From positions 41,595,155 through 41,659,154 of the forward strand of contig NC_085137.1 of the NCBI RefSeq assembly GCF_035046485.1: a stretch of 64,000 bases of DNA, in the 5' to 3' direction. The notes beneath the pieces were generated by a model. That model searched no databases and was not told the DNA's origin. It was given only the letters and a program-made list of their open reading frames with translations. The translations under genes and the position numbers were made by a program. Shown piece after piece: positions 22,143 to 33,800 of the stretch (position 1 is the stretch's first letter; every line of letters begins with the position of its first letter). Source of the DNA: Aedes albopictus. Its lineage: Eukaryota; Arthropoda; Insecta; Diptera; Culicidae.

Positions 22143-24049
22143 TGGAGTGTATTTCGGTGTATTTAATAAAAGTAATTGTTTCATTAATTCTTATTCAATT
22201 CGTTTCTTGTTTCTTTCTTGATAACTTTATGTATGCAATACGGAATGCAGTTATTCTACTATGGAGAACTATAAATCACTAGTTCTACATACTGTATTCG
22301 TTTTTCTTTCAAATTTATGGTTAAACTGTTCCCCAACCATTTGCTATGCAATGAATCGTCAGAAAAACTGGATAGTATATTGACCATATTCTTTACTGTA
22401 TTGCGAAAAATTTGTTCGGGAAAATGAGCGATTTTTTATGGTAACCTATCTTAACCGCCTATTCCACATACTGTAATTTGGCGGCTTACCATTTGTCAAA
22501 CGGGCAAATCTGTACGTGGTATGGTTATCTTACTGTTATCTCGGATAGTTTGAGATATGGTGAAAAGGCAATTGCAAATAGTCATCAACAGTATGAGAAA
22601 CGCTACATTTACAGTTAGTGATTATGCGGGTGGTGTGATGTTCATTTATTTCGTGTTAATTCATGTTCGTCCTTTTACTCTAGCCAGGAAATCTATCTTT
22701 CTGTTTTTAGCATTACGGCCCAACTGGAATTCGACCTAGTGTTCAGCTTTTTAATACAATGTATTTTATGAAGACTTCCACAAGGATTGGCTAAGAGCTG
22801 TCCTTTCCAGCGTTACTGAAGTTGTCAAAATACTTTGTGGGGTAATCATAGAGATACGTGTTGCACAAAATACATGAAAAAAAAAATCAAATGTGGAGCA
22901 AAAATATTGTATGGGACCGTAATTGAATCTTATCTTCATCAGTATGGTGATCAATTATAACTGTGAATTTACAAACTAAGCTATGGAAGACCCCGGTAAA
23001 GTAGATGAACATAAGAACCTCAGAAACATGCCAAAAGACATGACGAGGATAACGAAGATAATGTTTTAAAATGTTTTTTTTTAGCCATTTTTCATTTCTT
23101 GATTTAAATGGGTGAACCTTATGTTTGCCTTACAGTCGTTCTTCTTACAAAACTAAGTTCAAACCCTCTGCCGGAACGATTTCAGGGTGCATAGTACACA
23201 TATTATACATATATAGTAGTTTCTATACGAAATCATCATTGCTTCAAAGATTCTGTAATTATATTGATGCACTAGGTTTAGAAATCTAGTGCGAACTTTT
23301 GCCCCACTGTCGAAGTTCTAATAATGTCCCGTTCTGCAAGAAGCACTAGTGGTTTATTGTTTATTCGAGCGCACCTCTCGAACTACTATGAAATAACGAT
23401 TCTCCGACATCAAGAGGTTATGAGATTCTTCTTCTTCCAGTTACTACAAATTCTTATTCCAAAAGGTTCAAAAATTCTATCAAAACACCTTGAAACACAT
23501 TTTTTCGCATAACTCTGCCACACCATAACGAAATCGTTCAAATTTTCATTGACGAGTAACTGACCTGATTATGTGTCGAACCCATACAGATTTGTTTGGG
23601 TTCTTAACTCGTGGTCAGAAAAAGACCCACTGCGAACTTTTGCCCCGCATTACTCTAATGCAGAGTAATGCTTACTTTATTTACACCGTATTTATGTATA
23701 CATTACGGTTTCAACAGCGTTGTTACTTGGGTACCCTCTTCGAATAAGTGTAATCAGTTTTGTACCTTGTAATTCCGCTTTTTAATATTGGAGACTTCCA
23801 CACTAAATTTAATTTCGTATAAGAAAGAAAAATTAACACCGGTGGTTGTAGAGTTAGTTAGATTTTCAAATAATAATTTTTGAAATCAGATAATTTTTAA
23901 AATTAGTGCTAAGTTATAAACAAGCTAAACCTGTGTACAAAAATACACTGAGTAGTGTCCTGCAAGAACAATAAATTGAGTTTGTTCATACCCGGAACAA
24001 ATCCGGGAATCGAAAAACTCAATTTGAATGGACACCCTGCAATACGAAA

Positions 24050-24270
24050 TTATCCTAGCATTGTGGCTGAAATTCTTCCGGAAAATCTTCCTGAGATTCC
24101 TTTAGAAATTCCTTCTGCGATTCAATCAGAGCCTTCGTTATAAATTATTTCAAAATACTTTTACCGGTTCTTGCAGGGACTTCTCTAGGTATTCCAAGGA
24201 TTTTTTGTTTGGATTCTCCCAGGCATTTCCTGTGTAGTTTCCTCCAGCAATTACTCCTAGGATTTATGCT
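24050..24270. repeat. degenerate TTCC minisatellite
   Basis: Short stretch of ttccggaaaatcttcctgag-type words between nested elements, same character as 18170-19265. Confidence 0.6.
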
Positions 24271-24280
24271 GAGATTTCTA

Positions 24281-25202
24281 CAGGGGATACTCAAAATAAC
24301 TGGGACAGGTTAAATTTTTACTTTTCAAATAATGTTTAACTCGCTGTAACTTTTCGAAAAGGTCATCAATTATTGTCAAATTTTTACTGTAAGTTCATAA
24401 ACTAGTTGTGTATCAGTGGACAAAATTTGGTAAAGATCGGGCCATTCTACACGAAGTTATGAAGATTCTAGAAAAAGGTGTAATTATCCGATAGCCAATT
24501 TTGAGCTGTTGTATCTCCGGATTCAATGAACCGAATGCAATGGAATTTTGATCATTTATGACTTATATAATGAACTTTGAAAAACAGTTTACCTAATTAG
24601 AAATTATTAATAAGAAAAAAAGTTATGACGATTTAATTTATTCTATGTTTTTTTAAGTAAATTTGTATATTTTTCATATGCATTCCATTGCTTTTTCAAT
24701 TTAATGCCGGCTATTTGGTTACTTTCCTTTAAAACATAAATATATTCAAGTAAATTAGAGGGAATTATAATGAACTATAATTACTATCTCGAATTTTTAA
24801 ACGATGATGAAGTTTTGAAATAATTGGTGTTATATTAGAAAAATAATCCAATCGTAATAATTTTCTTTCGTGTAAAGAATTTTAAGTTTTGTCAAAAGTT
24901 TTTAATAGCTCATTATATAAGTCATAAATGATCAAAATTTCATTGCATTCGGTTCATTGAATCCGGAGATATAACAGCTCAAAGTTGGCTATCGGATAAT
25001 TAAACCTTTTTCTAGAACCTTTATAACTTCGTATAGAATGGCTCGATTTTTTCCAAATTTTGTCCACTGATACACAACTAGTTGATGAACTTACAGTAAA
25101 AATTTGAGAATATTTGATGCCCTTTTCGAAAAGTTACAGCGAGTTGAACATTTTTCAAAATGTGAAAATTTAACCTGTCCCAGTTATTTTGAGTATCCCC
25201 TG
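24281..25202. mobile_element. MITE with long inverted ends and TA duplication (family A, copy 2)
   Basis: 922 bp, begins CAGGGGATACTCAAAAT and ends with its inverse. TA flanks it at 24279-24280 and 25203-25204. Sequence matches 9241-10161 along its length. Inserted inside TTCC minisatellite, so it is younger than that array. Confidence 0.88.
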
Positions 25203-25204
25203 TA

Positions 25205-26060
25205 CAATGATACATCCCAGAATCCTGCAAATAATACCTCTTGAGATTTTTCCTGTGATTTCTTCAGAAGCTTTCCGGTGATTCTTCCAGGAATTTTTAA
25301 CCAAGGATTCTCTCATAAGTTTCGCAAGCTCTTCCTCCAGGAATTTCAGCTGGATTTCTCAAGATATTCCTGCTGTGGTTCTTCCAGCAATACCTCCTAG
25401 GACTCCTCCTGAAATACTTACTGAAATACCTCATTGAATTCTTCTGGGGATTCTTCTAAGAATTTCTCCAGGGATTCCTCCAAAAACTTGCTGGGATTAT
25501 TCAAGGTAATCTTCATAGGAGCATTGCCTTCAGTGTTTCTTCCTGGAAATCTTAAAGGATTTTTTCCTGGGATTTCTCAAAATATTTATCATTGGATTCC
25601 TCCAGGAACCCCTCTCTAGACCCCTCTTGACTTTCATCCAGGAACTCCTCCTGGGATTCCATAAGCGATTCCTGCTGCCTCTAATGTGTCAGCAATGTTT
25701 CCTAGGTCTCCTTCAGAAATTCTTATTGTAATACCTGCAGGAATCCCTCTAGGGATTTCTTCTGGTATTCTTGCTGGGATTCTTCTAGACAATTTTCCTT
25801 GAATACTTTCAGAAATGGCTTTGATTCTTCCAGGGATTTTTCGAAGGACTCATCCAGGAGATCCTCTAGAGTTTTTATTCATGGATTGCTCTAGAAATCA
25901 ATCATGATATTACTCCTGGAACTCCTCTTGGTCTTCTTCAAGGTATTCCAGCTGAAGAAATTCCAATATAAATCTCTACAGAATTCCCTGAACGAATTTT
26001 GGGAATAGTTGGAATTTCCAGAGAAATTCCAGGAAGTATTACTAGAAAAATCTCTAGTGA
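25205..26060. repeat. degenerate TTCC minisatellite, forward then inverted
   Basis: The stretch continues the forward words (ttcctccaggaattt) to about 25930 and then switches to inverted words (gaaattccaggaagt) up to 26060. The switch point near 25930-25980 is the centre of a decayed inverted array. Confidence 0.65.
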
Positions 26061-26436
26061 AATCGTTTAGGGATGTACGGGAAAAACTATTTTGCAAGAC
26101 TTGCCATATTTTGCAAGTTCCTTGAGCATCACACACGAGACGCGACATAAGACAAGACATAACACTTATCGTTCTTACAATCATCAAGAAAAGATTCTAA
26201 TTGCCGGTTTCGGGCGTGATCTAGCCCATCTACAGGACAATGTCCGACTGACTGCATTGATGTTCGTACGTTGTTCGTACACGTCCAAAAACGAAGAGTT
26301 CATCTCGGGAACCATGCTCTACTTCCCTTCCGAAGGAAGAACTCACATTGTTTTGTGAGTTTTTCGGGAGTGGGATTCGATCCCAAGTCCACAGCGTGAT
26401 AGTCAAGTGATCTAACCATCACACCAGGTCCACTCC
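26060..26436 (-). mobile_element. tRNA-derived SINE, minus strand
   Basis: The tRNA-like head lies at 26366-26436 on the minus strand, with A box TGGTGTGATGGTTAGA and B box GGGATCGAATCCC and complementary ends ggagtgg/ccactcc-like. The body extends left to about 26060-26090; the tail boundary is not sharp. The 88-codon ORF here is a product of the SINE body. Confidence 0.65.
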
Positions 26437-26459
26437 ACAACTTCGAAAGTTCTAAGGTA

Positions 26460-27830
26460 ATTTTGATGGAAATTTTTCCAGTAATTTCTTTCGGAATTTG
26501 TCGGGAAGTTTTCCGTGAATTTCATAGGATTTTCTTCAAGCAAGCCCAGTTTAGAATTTCTGATTTTTCAATTCAGCAATTTTCGGAAGCAATAGATAGA
26601 ACTAGTATTAAATCATAAAGAATAGGGTCCTAAAATTAAAGACGAAATCTCGCTTATATTGAATAAAACGATCAAGCATGGTATTCTAATCGGAATTGTA
26701 CTTTACTCGAACTTGAAAAACAAAGGAATAATGAGAAAATTCGAAATAAGTAAAATGATAAATAGTTCTACTTTGACATTTGAGGTCAACCTTGTGTGAC
26801 TGAGCTCGACATTTTTCGCACTGGGATTTCAAAAATGTTCCTATCTGACATACACGATAAAAAAAAAATCACTCAAAGTATGTGTTATAAGTTAGGGACG
26901 AGACAAAAGGCTAAAAAAATAAAAATTATATATTTTCAACTACGGTTAATAAAAACGTCAAAAATTGAGTAAATATGTACTCTTGAACCATATATTGTGG
27001 TTTAAAACAAGAATCCCGATAGAACTTTAGGAGCCTATTGCAAAAGTAATTACGATGAAATTGCCTGAGAAATTTACAAAACAACTGGAAAAAATTGCTA
27101 AAATAATTTCAGAAGAATAGCTATTGAAATTATAAAAAACTAAAGAAATTAAATAAATTAAATTCCAATGAGACAGAAATTAAAAAAAAGGACTAAACAT
27201 CTCGTTAATACAGATAAAAAAAAAATCAAAGTAGTTGCAAAGCAATTCATTACCGGTGGAATTCCTAAAGAAAACATCAAGGCTTTTTTTTTTAATTGGC
27301 TAAATACAATCTCAAAATAAATTGCCGAAATATATTCTTTAAAAATTTTCACAAACATTCACAAAAAAAAATCGTAGAAATCCTCAAAGAATTTTCCGAA
27401 ATCATCAAAGGAGTTCCTGAATAAAATTTTGAAAGAATTCCAAAAGTAATTGCCGTAGTATCACCGTGACAGAATTTTTAAAGAACCACCAAAGATTTTT
27501 TTTTTCAAACAATGCAAGTAATATCGGGATTGCCGAAGGTATTCCAAAACTATCTGCTACAGGAATTCCTTTAATAATTACAGAAGAAATCTAGAAGAAA
27601 TTTTCTATAGAATTTTCATTACAATTATTTAAGCGATTTATAAAATAATTTCCCAATAAATTTTCAAAGTTATTGCCGATAAAGTTTTCAAAAGATGCGT
27701 GAAAGGTGTTTAGTGTCAATTTCTAAACATATTACCAAATAAATTCTTAAAGATATTGCCGAAGGGGATCCAAAGATATTTCCGAAGAAATTTACCAAAT
27801 ACAAAGGAATTTCTGAGAGATTTGCAAAAG
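26460..27830. repeat. degenerate GGAA/AAATT-rich DNA, inverted minisatellite orientation
   Basis: Words such as gaaattccaaaag and ttgccgaaggtattcc recur with strong decay, especially 27040-27830. They are in the opposite orientation to the arrays at 18-25 kb. No gene seen. Confidence 0.5.
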
Positions 27831-27836
27831 AAGTCT

Positions 27837-28016
27837 AGAGACGAACCAGTCAAGGGCTGAAAGTCTCTTTAACCCTAAAAGGGATACCTTCATGGCCTCA
27901 GTATCGTCAGCTCGCTGAGTGTGTTCCATCAAAGACGAGCTCTGAAAGGCGCCTGGGGTCCAATGGACCCCAGGTATCCCTTTTAGGGTTAATAAAGACA
28001 AATCAATCAATCAATC
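27837..28016 (+). mobile_element. very short retroposon with (ATCA)n tail, split by a MITE
   Basis: Without the inserted MITE this is about 60 bp ending in (ATCA)n. It is flanked by an exact 11-bp duplication, aaaagaagtct, at 27826-27836 and 28017-28027. It starts agagacgaac and shares this 5' start with the copy at 56897-56959 (opposite strand), which suggests a full-length micro-element and not random 5' truncation. It includes agagac...gtctct, a possible stem, and AATAAA. It is probably mobilised by a LINE with a matching 3' end. Confidence 0.8.
27873..27988. mobile_element. 116-bp piggyBac-type MITE (TTAA)
   Basis: The inverted ends are CCCTAAAAGGGATACCT and AGGTATCCCTTTTAGGG. TTAA flanks it on both sides (27869-27872, 27989-27992). 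The sister retroposon at 56897-56959 has the uninterrupted site with a single TTAA at 56924-56927, which confirms the insertion. Confidence 0.92.
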
Positions 28017-28639
28017 AAAAGAAGTCTTAGTTGAAATAATTTGCAAAACAATTTCTAGAATACAAATTCCATGTACCTATTATACGCAATCAAGTTTCCA
28101 AACCTCACATCAGTACAACGACTTGGATTTCCCAAAAAAAAAACAGTTCTTTAAAATATAGCGCGTTTAAATTTACTTTTTATTTTTTCCGCGACGCAGT
28201 ATATCATAATACTAAGAAATTGAGGGTGGATCGGTACTTCCTTTTACAAGAAAAGCAAAATAACCTAGAAGCCACTGAAACTGGCACCCCCCAGGCACCC
28301 CCTGGGAAAAAATCCTAGATACGCCAATGGCTTTAGGGTATGGCATCATTTAAGCAGGGGTTTTCTTTTTTCTTTATTAACGAGCAGGTTCAATTGCATA
28401 CCAAATATGGCATGTCTGGTGTACTACTAAATGTGTAGTAATCAGTTGAATTGTGGTGAGATGATAAATTAACTAATGAATTAAGCAACGTAGGTTTTTT
28501 GATTTCTTGCCTAATTTACTTCTAAACTGAACATAACTTGATGTTCAAAAGGCAAGAATTACTGAAGGATTTAATTGGAATCTGGCTAAATCCACCAAAA
28601 TGTGAGATCAGTTGCAAGTGTTCTAGAATGTGGGTTAAT

Positions 28640-28786
28640 CAGGCTTATTCTGCGCGGCGTGTGAGGTGAGACGAGTCGAATGAGGTGACAAAAGTCGACT
28701 CGCCCCATTTGATTTACATTAGTCGTCTCACGTCACGTGAGACGAAACCATCTGTCTCACCTCACACGCCGCGCAGAATAAGCCTG
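28640..28786. mobile_element. 147-bp MITE, left arm of a perfect palindrome
   Basis: Its inverted ends (caggcttattctgcgcggcg and inverse) are about 32 bp. It is an exact reverse complement of 28827-28973. Confidence 0.9.
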
Positions 28787-28826
28787 AATATCAAGACAAC
28801 AATCACAGGCAACTTGACTTGATATT
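28787..28826. other. spacer of the MITE palindrome
   Basis: 40 bp; its first 9 (aatatcaag) and last 9 (cttgatatt) bases are also inverted repeats, leaving a 22-nt loop. Confidence 0.9.
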
Positions 28827-28973
28827 CAGGCTTATTCTGCGCGGCGTGTGAGGTGAGACAGATGGTTTCGTCTCACGTGACGTGAGACGACTAATGTAAA
28901 TCAAATGGGGCGAGTCGACTTTTGTCACCTCATTCGACTCGTCTCACCTCACACGCCGCGCAGAATAAGCCTG
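28827..28973. mobile_element. 147-bp MITE, right arm of a perfect palindrome
   Basis: Exact inverse of 28640-28786. A short degenerate (TATTGA)n tract follows. Confidence 0.9.
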
Positions 28974-28999
28974 ATTGATATTGATATTAATATTGATAT

Positions 29000-29990
29000 T
29001 GTCAGTTGCCAACTGACAAGAATGATATTGTGAAACTCTGGAAATTGGGTTCCTGAAATAAATCTCTTCGGAAAATGAGATTCCGGGAAATGTCGTAGCA
29101 CCTTCAGTATGTGTTGAGCCCTTCAATTGGGGCAATGCTCTTTTGGAACATTCTAGACGTACACTCTTTCGAAATGATAAAAATCGACGAAATCTCAACC
29201 TGTTCCCGAGAGGGAAACCAGGTTTTTAGAGCGGCTCAAGTTTTTTGTAGCAACGCTTAAACTGAAATTTATTTACAAAAGAATTCAATTAACACAATTG
29301 ACAACACAAACTTAATAACTACCAACTTACAATTAAGTGGTTTCCTCTGCCACGACTTCTTTTATCCGATTTACAAATGTGATTGGATTGAACTAAGGGC
29401 CACTACCCTAATTGAAATATGTTGCTTGGATGCTGTTGTGGGGTCATAAATATGTTTGATTATCAGTCCAAATTCACACACTATTTCTCTTCTGCGACTA
29501 CTTACATAAGGATCCACCGGCACGGTAAGTTTTTTGGTAATTTTCCTTATTTTAGGAATCACCAGACCGGTGTGCGGCTAAGGAGAAATATCCCGGTAAG
29601 TATACATATAGTTTTCACTGACTATCTTTCTCTCCAGGTTCTACTTACGAAATCAATGATTATTAAACACAGCACTGCGACTTTGGCAACATCCAACTAC
29701 TTTCGACTCCAACTAATTATCACATTCGAAATAAACAAGATAAATCTACAGCTTCAAAACTACTTCGACTGTTTCTAATGCGATGGCGAAACTGCACTTT
29801 TTTCCTTGTTTATTTATCGCTTGTTCTACCAGTTTATCACCCAATTTCGTCCCTCTTTACTCTACCACTACCAGCGCGCGAGAACTGTCATGCTGCACTT
29901 ATGCTGCCGCTAGACTGGTTCATTTTTTAGACCGGCCCAGAAAACTTACTTTATGCGGCGTCGCAACACAACCCTTATTTGTAATTCTCT
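29000..29990. other. intergenic DNA, nothing firm
   Basis: Contains isolated splice-like strings (gtaagt at 29524 and 29596, ccag at 29637) but no coherent exon. A 119-codon ORF (29419-29778) lacks coding character. Confidence 0.35.
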
Positions 29991-29996
29991 CCGATA

Positions 29997-31315
29997 CCGT
30001 CAAATGGGGTAACTTGCAACACTTTTCGACTTTGAAGCAATATCATTGAAAATCTAAACATTTGAAACATCCTGTGAAGCATCGTGTACGCTAATTACCC
30101 CGAGTAGAATACTATGCAGCACTTGGTTTACCAAAATACGTTGCCACCTAATCAAGAGGTGCGAAATACATGCTTGTTGCAAGTTAGCCCATCTGTGGGG
30201 TAACTTGCAACATAGGACATGAAGCTAAGTTAGCTATCATTAAACAGCACTAACATTCTAGTATTTAGTTGTAATTGTAAATTTTTGATGTTATGCATGA
30301 AACATACCATGAAAAGATGTACACTAACCAATTGACATATAATTTTTCATGAAAGGATTGATAGCTATTGCAAGCGAGAGTATATCTAGTATATCTAAAG
30401 CAACAGGTCTCACGTCCCTCAAACACAAAATATATATGATTCTCGTGACTTAGCACTCATTACAAAATGTCAACAATGATTATTGTCCTTTCTTGAAAAG
30501 GTAGAGTGAGTCATCTTCAAGTAGCCTTCAGTTTGAAGTGGTGTTTGACAATTTCAGCTAAATTAACATGATTGAAACACACCTATTCTACTTTGTAAAT
30601 CTCAAACTCGCTAATTTGGGTATTAAACTGAAATAATTTACTCCATCTAGGTTCAGAATTGATGTTGGCGATTGCTTTACAGCGTCCATAAACAAAAATT
30701 GAACTTTTAACATGATGAAACATGAATGAAACTTCTAAATGTGGTATTTCCTCACAATGTTTGAAGATCACGTGCAAAAAAATGTAAAAAATGAATTGTT
30801 ATTTGAAAATGAACGCGTTACTTAATCAATAAATGATCCATTTCGGTTATTTCTGTCAAATATATCGTGAAATGAAAATAAATAATAGAAGGTTTCGTCA
30901 AATTCAACTGTTGCAAGTTACCCCATAGTGGTTGTCGAATATAATAATGATTTTTTGCATTACTTAGTCGATAAGTTTCTCAAACATTTATAGTTTAGAT
31001 AAGCTTACTATTCGGTACCCTAACTGCAAGCAAGATCATCAGACTTATCGCACTTACCATAAGGGAGAGGTCAAGCACGATTTTTATACTTGTTTTTATG
31101 GCATAAAATGAGCAATCCGTTTTAACAGTGTAGCTAAACCATAAACAATGAAACAAAGCCAATTTTTATACTAAATCGATCTTTGATACACATATTCACT
31201 ATAACCGAAATAGTAGGGCATCCTAGTTTTCATTATTATTAGAAAATGCTTCACATTTAGTGTATGTCATCGTGTTGCAAGTTACACCGCTGTTGCAAGT
31301 AACCCCGTTTGACGG
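29997..31315. mobile_element. 1.3-kb TA-type element with GGGGTAACTTGCAAC motifs, copy 1
   Basis: Ends are CCGTCAAATGGGGTAACTTG and the inverse (with one change), flanked by TA at 29995-29996 and 31316-31317. The motif recurs inside at about 30196, 30909 and 31273 in both orientations. No transposase ORF. A truncated inverted copy lies at 57489-58236. Confidence 0.87.
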
Positions 31316-31319
31316 TACG

Positions 31320-31700
31320 AACCGTAGAAACAAGAACTCACATAAAATTTCCCTCCAGTAGTCCTCGGTGCAATAGAGTTACCGTTACAAATTATGAACA
31401 ACCGTGCCCGTCATCGTTCCTGTTCCTTTGATTTGATTCTCTCGATCGAACCAATGGGGAGATAAGCACGTGGCAGAAGACACTTCTGGTCCCATTGACT
31501 AGAACAACAGCTCACTTGAAGCCGCGGCGCTTTGCGCACGTGTCCTCGGCGCTCAATCCAGCAGCCCACAAAGGTAGGTAGGAGGTAGGAGAATTGGCGG
31601 ACGCAATTGAGTGGATTCTTCTTGTACCTACTACTCGACTCGAATTTGCTGCCACCTTTTCGCCTTTCAGGTCGAGGATGGTGGAGTAACCTAGATGGGG
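31320..31700. other. intergenic DNA
   Basis: No gene recognised. The 131-codon minus-strand ORF here runs into purine-rich low-complexity sequence. Confidence 0.35.
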
Positions 31701-31734
31701 TGGTTCTTTTACTAGAAATACAAATAGTAGATTG

Positions 31735-32000
31735 AACATAGAAGACAGAAGATGGGTAACATATTCCCTTTTAGTTAAAAAAAAAACAAAAGGCAGCAGA
31801 TAAATATTGAAGTTAGATTTTTGTTTACTCAATATTATATAGAAGACAGGAGCTTGATTCGTAACAAAAGACAGAAAATAAAATATAAAAGACAGAAGAT
31901 AGAACATTGGAGTTAGAAGATTGAAGAAAACAGTAAGAAAATTGAATATTGAAAAGAAGCAAAATTAAAGATAGAAGACAGGAAACAGAAAAAAGACGAA
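31735..32000. repeat. purine-rich low-complexity repeat (agaagacag-like)
   Basis: Degenerate words of agaagacagaaga and aaaagacagaaaata repeat throughout. Confidence 0.7.
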
Positions 32001-32100
32001 AGTTTTTGGAGTATAATCGTCATTCTTGGCAATACAGATGGTGCTCTGGTTATCATAGTAGAGGTCTATGGGTTGCTTCATACCAAAGATGGTTAGAAGG
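31990..32100 (-). pseudogene. copia RNase H fragment
   Basis: On the minus strand this encodes PIDLYYDNQSTICIAKNDDY, the DNQS/AKN block of Ty1/copia RNase H. It lies downstream, in the minus sense, of the reverse-transcriptase remnants at 33801-34460 and is probably from the same provirus-like copy, now separated by a SINE and other inserts. Confidence 0.65.
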
Positions 32101-32149
32101 AAAAAGATGACCGACTCTGAATTTTTCCATACATTTCTCCGGAGACACA

Positions 32150-32899
32150 CTATGCATGCTACACTACCGCCATCTGTTGAGCGAGAAGCGCAAAAACATC
32201 CTTTATGGCTAGATTCAAGTTAGCGTGTACCATTTTGACGCAATTAAAACACGCTAAAACCGCGTAAAACAAAATTGCGTCGAGTAAATCTGATTCAACT
32301 TTTTATTGTAAATATTTTGCTTATAAAATATTATTTAACCGTTATGTGTCCGGCGAACTTTTTGCTTTTTTCTACACCGTGCATTTTAAATGGGCGCTGG
32401 GTGCCCGGGTACCCTATCGGCCACATAAGGGTTAAATGTACCGAAATTATATGGCACGATTCAGTAATTTGAGTATATGTAATTTTCCATGATTTTCGAA
32501 TCTACATTGGAATTATCACATGTAAGGTTGCATCTCATTTTTTCCAAGATAATTTGAAGAGAATCCAGTCACGAAGATAAACTACAGTGCCAGGAATCTG
32601 GGGGTCGGGGGGGGGGGGGGCGAAGCTCTCCAAAATTGAATGAAATTATTTTCTTTCAGCTAAATGGACAATGAATATGCCTAAATAAAATGAACAGCGT
32701 CGATAATTTCCGAATTTCATTTATTTTGAGAGGCCTTGCCCACCTCCCCAACTACGTTACAAGTTGACGCGTATGTCTGCAATTCTTATGTTATGTAACA
32801 TCCTGATTTACACAAAAAGTAATCACATTACATATGAATTGAAGTTGAATCACCCATCACTGAATCGATTGATTAAATTAAAAATCTTTTGGCGATTAC
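32150..32899. other. AT-rich DNA with a G-run
   Basis: No gene recognised. A run of G is present at about 32600-32620. Confidence 0.4.
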
Positions 32900-32910
32900 A
32901 ATAATAACCT

Positions 32911-33357
32911 AGCCGGGGCCCGTGGCGTAGTTGGTCACACGCTCGCTTCATATGCGGATGGTCATGGGTTCGATTCCCAGCCCCGGCACTTGCAATTTAT
33001 CGTTAGTTGCTCTTACCCCCGAGAGCGGCTGACATTGACCCTCTTCTGAGCCTACGGCTCAAACGGACCCGGATACCTGGACATCGGAGAACTGCAACTC
33101 ATAATGGACCCCCAATCGGACTGGAAAAGGAACAACAACCACCCATCCACATCCTTGTGCTCTTTAGTCTACCATGAATAGAGTAGTGAAAGCAGCCGAA
33201 AGGCAACTTTCGATATAGAAGAATAGAATAGAATACATCTAGGCGCTGTACAAAAGTGTAAGTGCAGCTGTCAATTGTTGTCGCTCACGTAGTGCCCAAG
33301 TTGTCAATAGAGCTGTAAAATTAGGTTAAGGGATTAAGAATAAAAAAAATTAAAAAA
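32911..33357 (+). mobile_element. tRNA-derived SINE, full length, Feilai-like
   Basis: The tRNA-like head occupies 32912-32988: GCCGGGG pairs with CCCCGGC, the A box is GTGGCGTAGTTGG and the B box GGTTCGATTCC. The body runs through a (TAGAA)n stretch near 33219-33234 to an A-rich tail. An exact 11-bp duplication, aataataacct, flanks it (32900-32910 and 33358-33368), which sets the element at 447 bp. The family name is by resemblance to Feilai of Aedes. Confidence 0.88.
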
Positions 33358-33597
33358 AATAATAACCTTGCGCGTGACTGTGTGAAATGAGTGTAAAAAG
33401 TTTAGCGTGAATTTGCCTGTGCGTTTGTTTTAAGATTTTTCCGAAAATTCATTAAGAGTGTATTAGTTGAACGTTGGCTCACCAGAGCGGCGCTATTCGT
33501 GTCGCCTGTTAGGAGCGGGAGTCGTTCATCTTTTTCCTTGTTACCATCTTTGTTCATACACAATTGGGACCCAAGTTCATGCCACCATGAAGCCTCT

Positions 33598-33758
33598 CAT
33601 TGGCCGAGCCAGCTTTTTCTTACTCAGTCTCCTAAACATGCAAGAGAGAGAGCGGGATGAAAGAGGAGACAAGCTGCCACCTCTTCCATCTTTCTCTTTC
33701 TCGTGTATGTTTAGAAGACTGAGTGAGAAAAAAAAACAAAATTCTAGCTCCGCCAATG
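33598..33758. mobile_element. 161-bp hAT-type MITE
   Basis: Ends CATTGGCCGAGCCAGC and the inverse gctagctccgccaatg, with inner inverted words actcagtctcctaaaca. The 8-bp aagcctct flanks it exactly (33590-33597, 33759-33766). Its CATTGGC terminus matches that of the 11-kb block at 17266. Confidence 0.88.
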
Positions 33759-33800
33759 AAGCCTCTTGTACTGCAGCAGATAACGCCATTTATTCGACCC

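Larger units (their letters stand above)
20952..23655. mobile_element. 2.7-kb TA-type element with GGGGCAAAAGTTCGCA motifs
   Basis: The ends are GAGTAATGCGGGGCAAAAG and its reverse complement, with TA on both sides (20950-20951 and 23656-23657). The motif GGGGCAAAAGTTCGCA also occurs inside each end (21172 and 21182 region; about 23290 inverted), like paired transposase-binding sites. No long transposase ORF is present, but a spliced small candidate gene lies at 21844-22142. The TA duplication suggests a Tc1/mariner/pogo-type origin. Confidence 0.82.
19273..24039. mobile_element. TIR-bounded block nested in the 11-kb block (CAGGGTGTCCAT ends)
   Basis: The left terminus CAGGGTGTCCAT at 19273 has its exact reverse complement ending at 24039. 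Both ends are followed inward by ccggg/aaaaac-type words. I could not find an exact target duplication. The ends resemble those of the block at 37448-43104 and suggest hAT-type termini. The interior contains the TA element at 20952-23655. Confidence 0.6.
17266..28329. mobile_element. 11-kb block bounded by hAT-like inverted ends with 8-bp duplication
   Basis: The left end reads CATTGGCGTAGCTAGG and the right end is its near reverse complement (cctagatacgccaatg). Inside each end lie matching ggcacccccta-type phrases. The 8-bp string gctttagg flanks it exactly at 17258-17265 and 28330-28337, as expected for hAT insertion. No transposase ORF is visible. The interior is mostly decayed TTCC/GGAA minisatellite plus nested elements listed separately, so the present length reflects later insertions and array growth. 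Confidence 0.8.

Noticed and set aside
26092..26358. 88-codon ORF
   Set aside because: It lies inside a SINE body.
29524..29640. Splice-like strings gtaagt...ttttag suggesting very small introns
   Set aside because: The first would be only about 31 nt, below the usable minimum, and no frame continues across.
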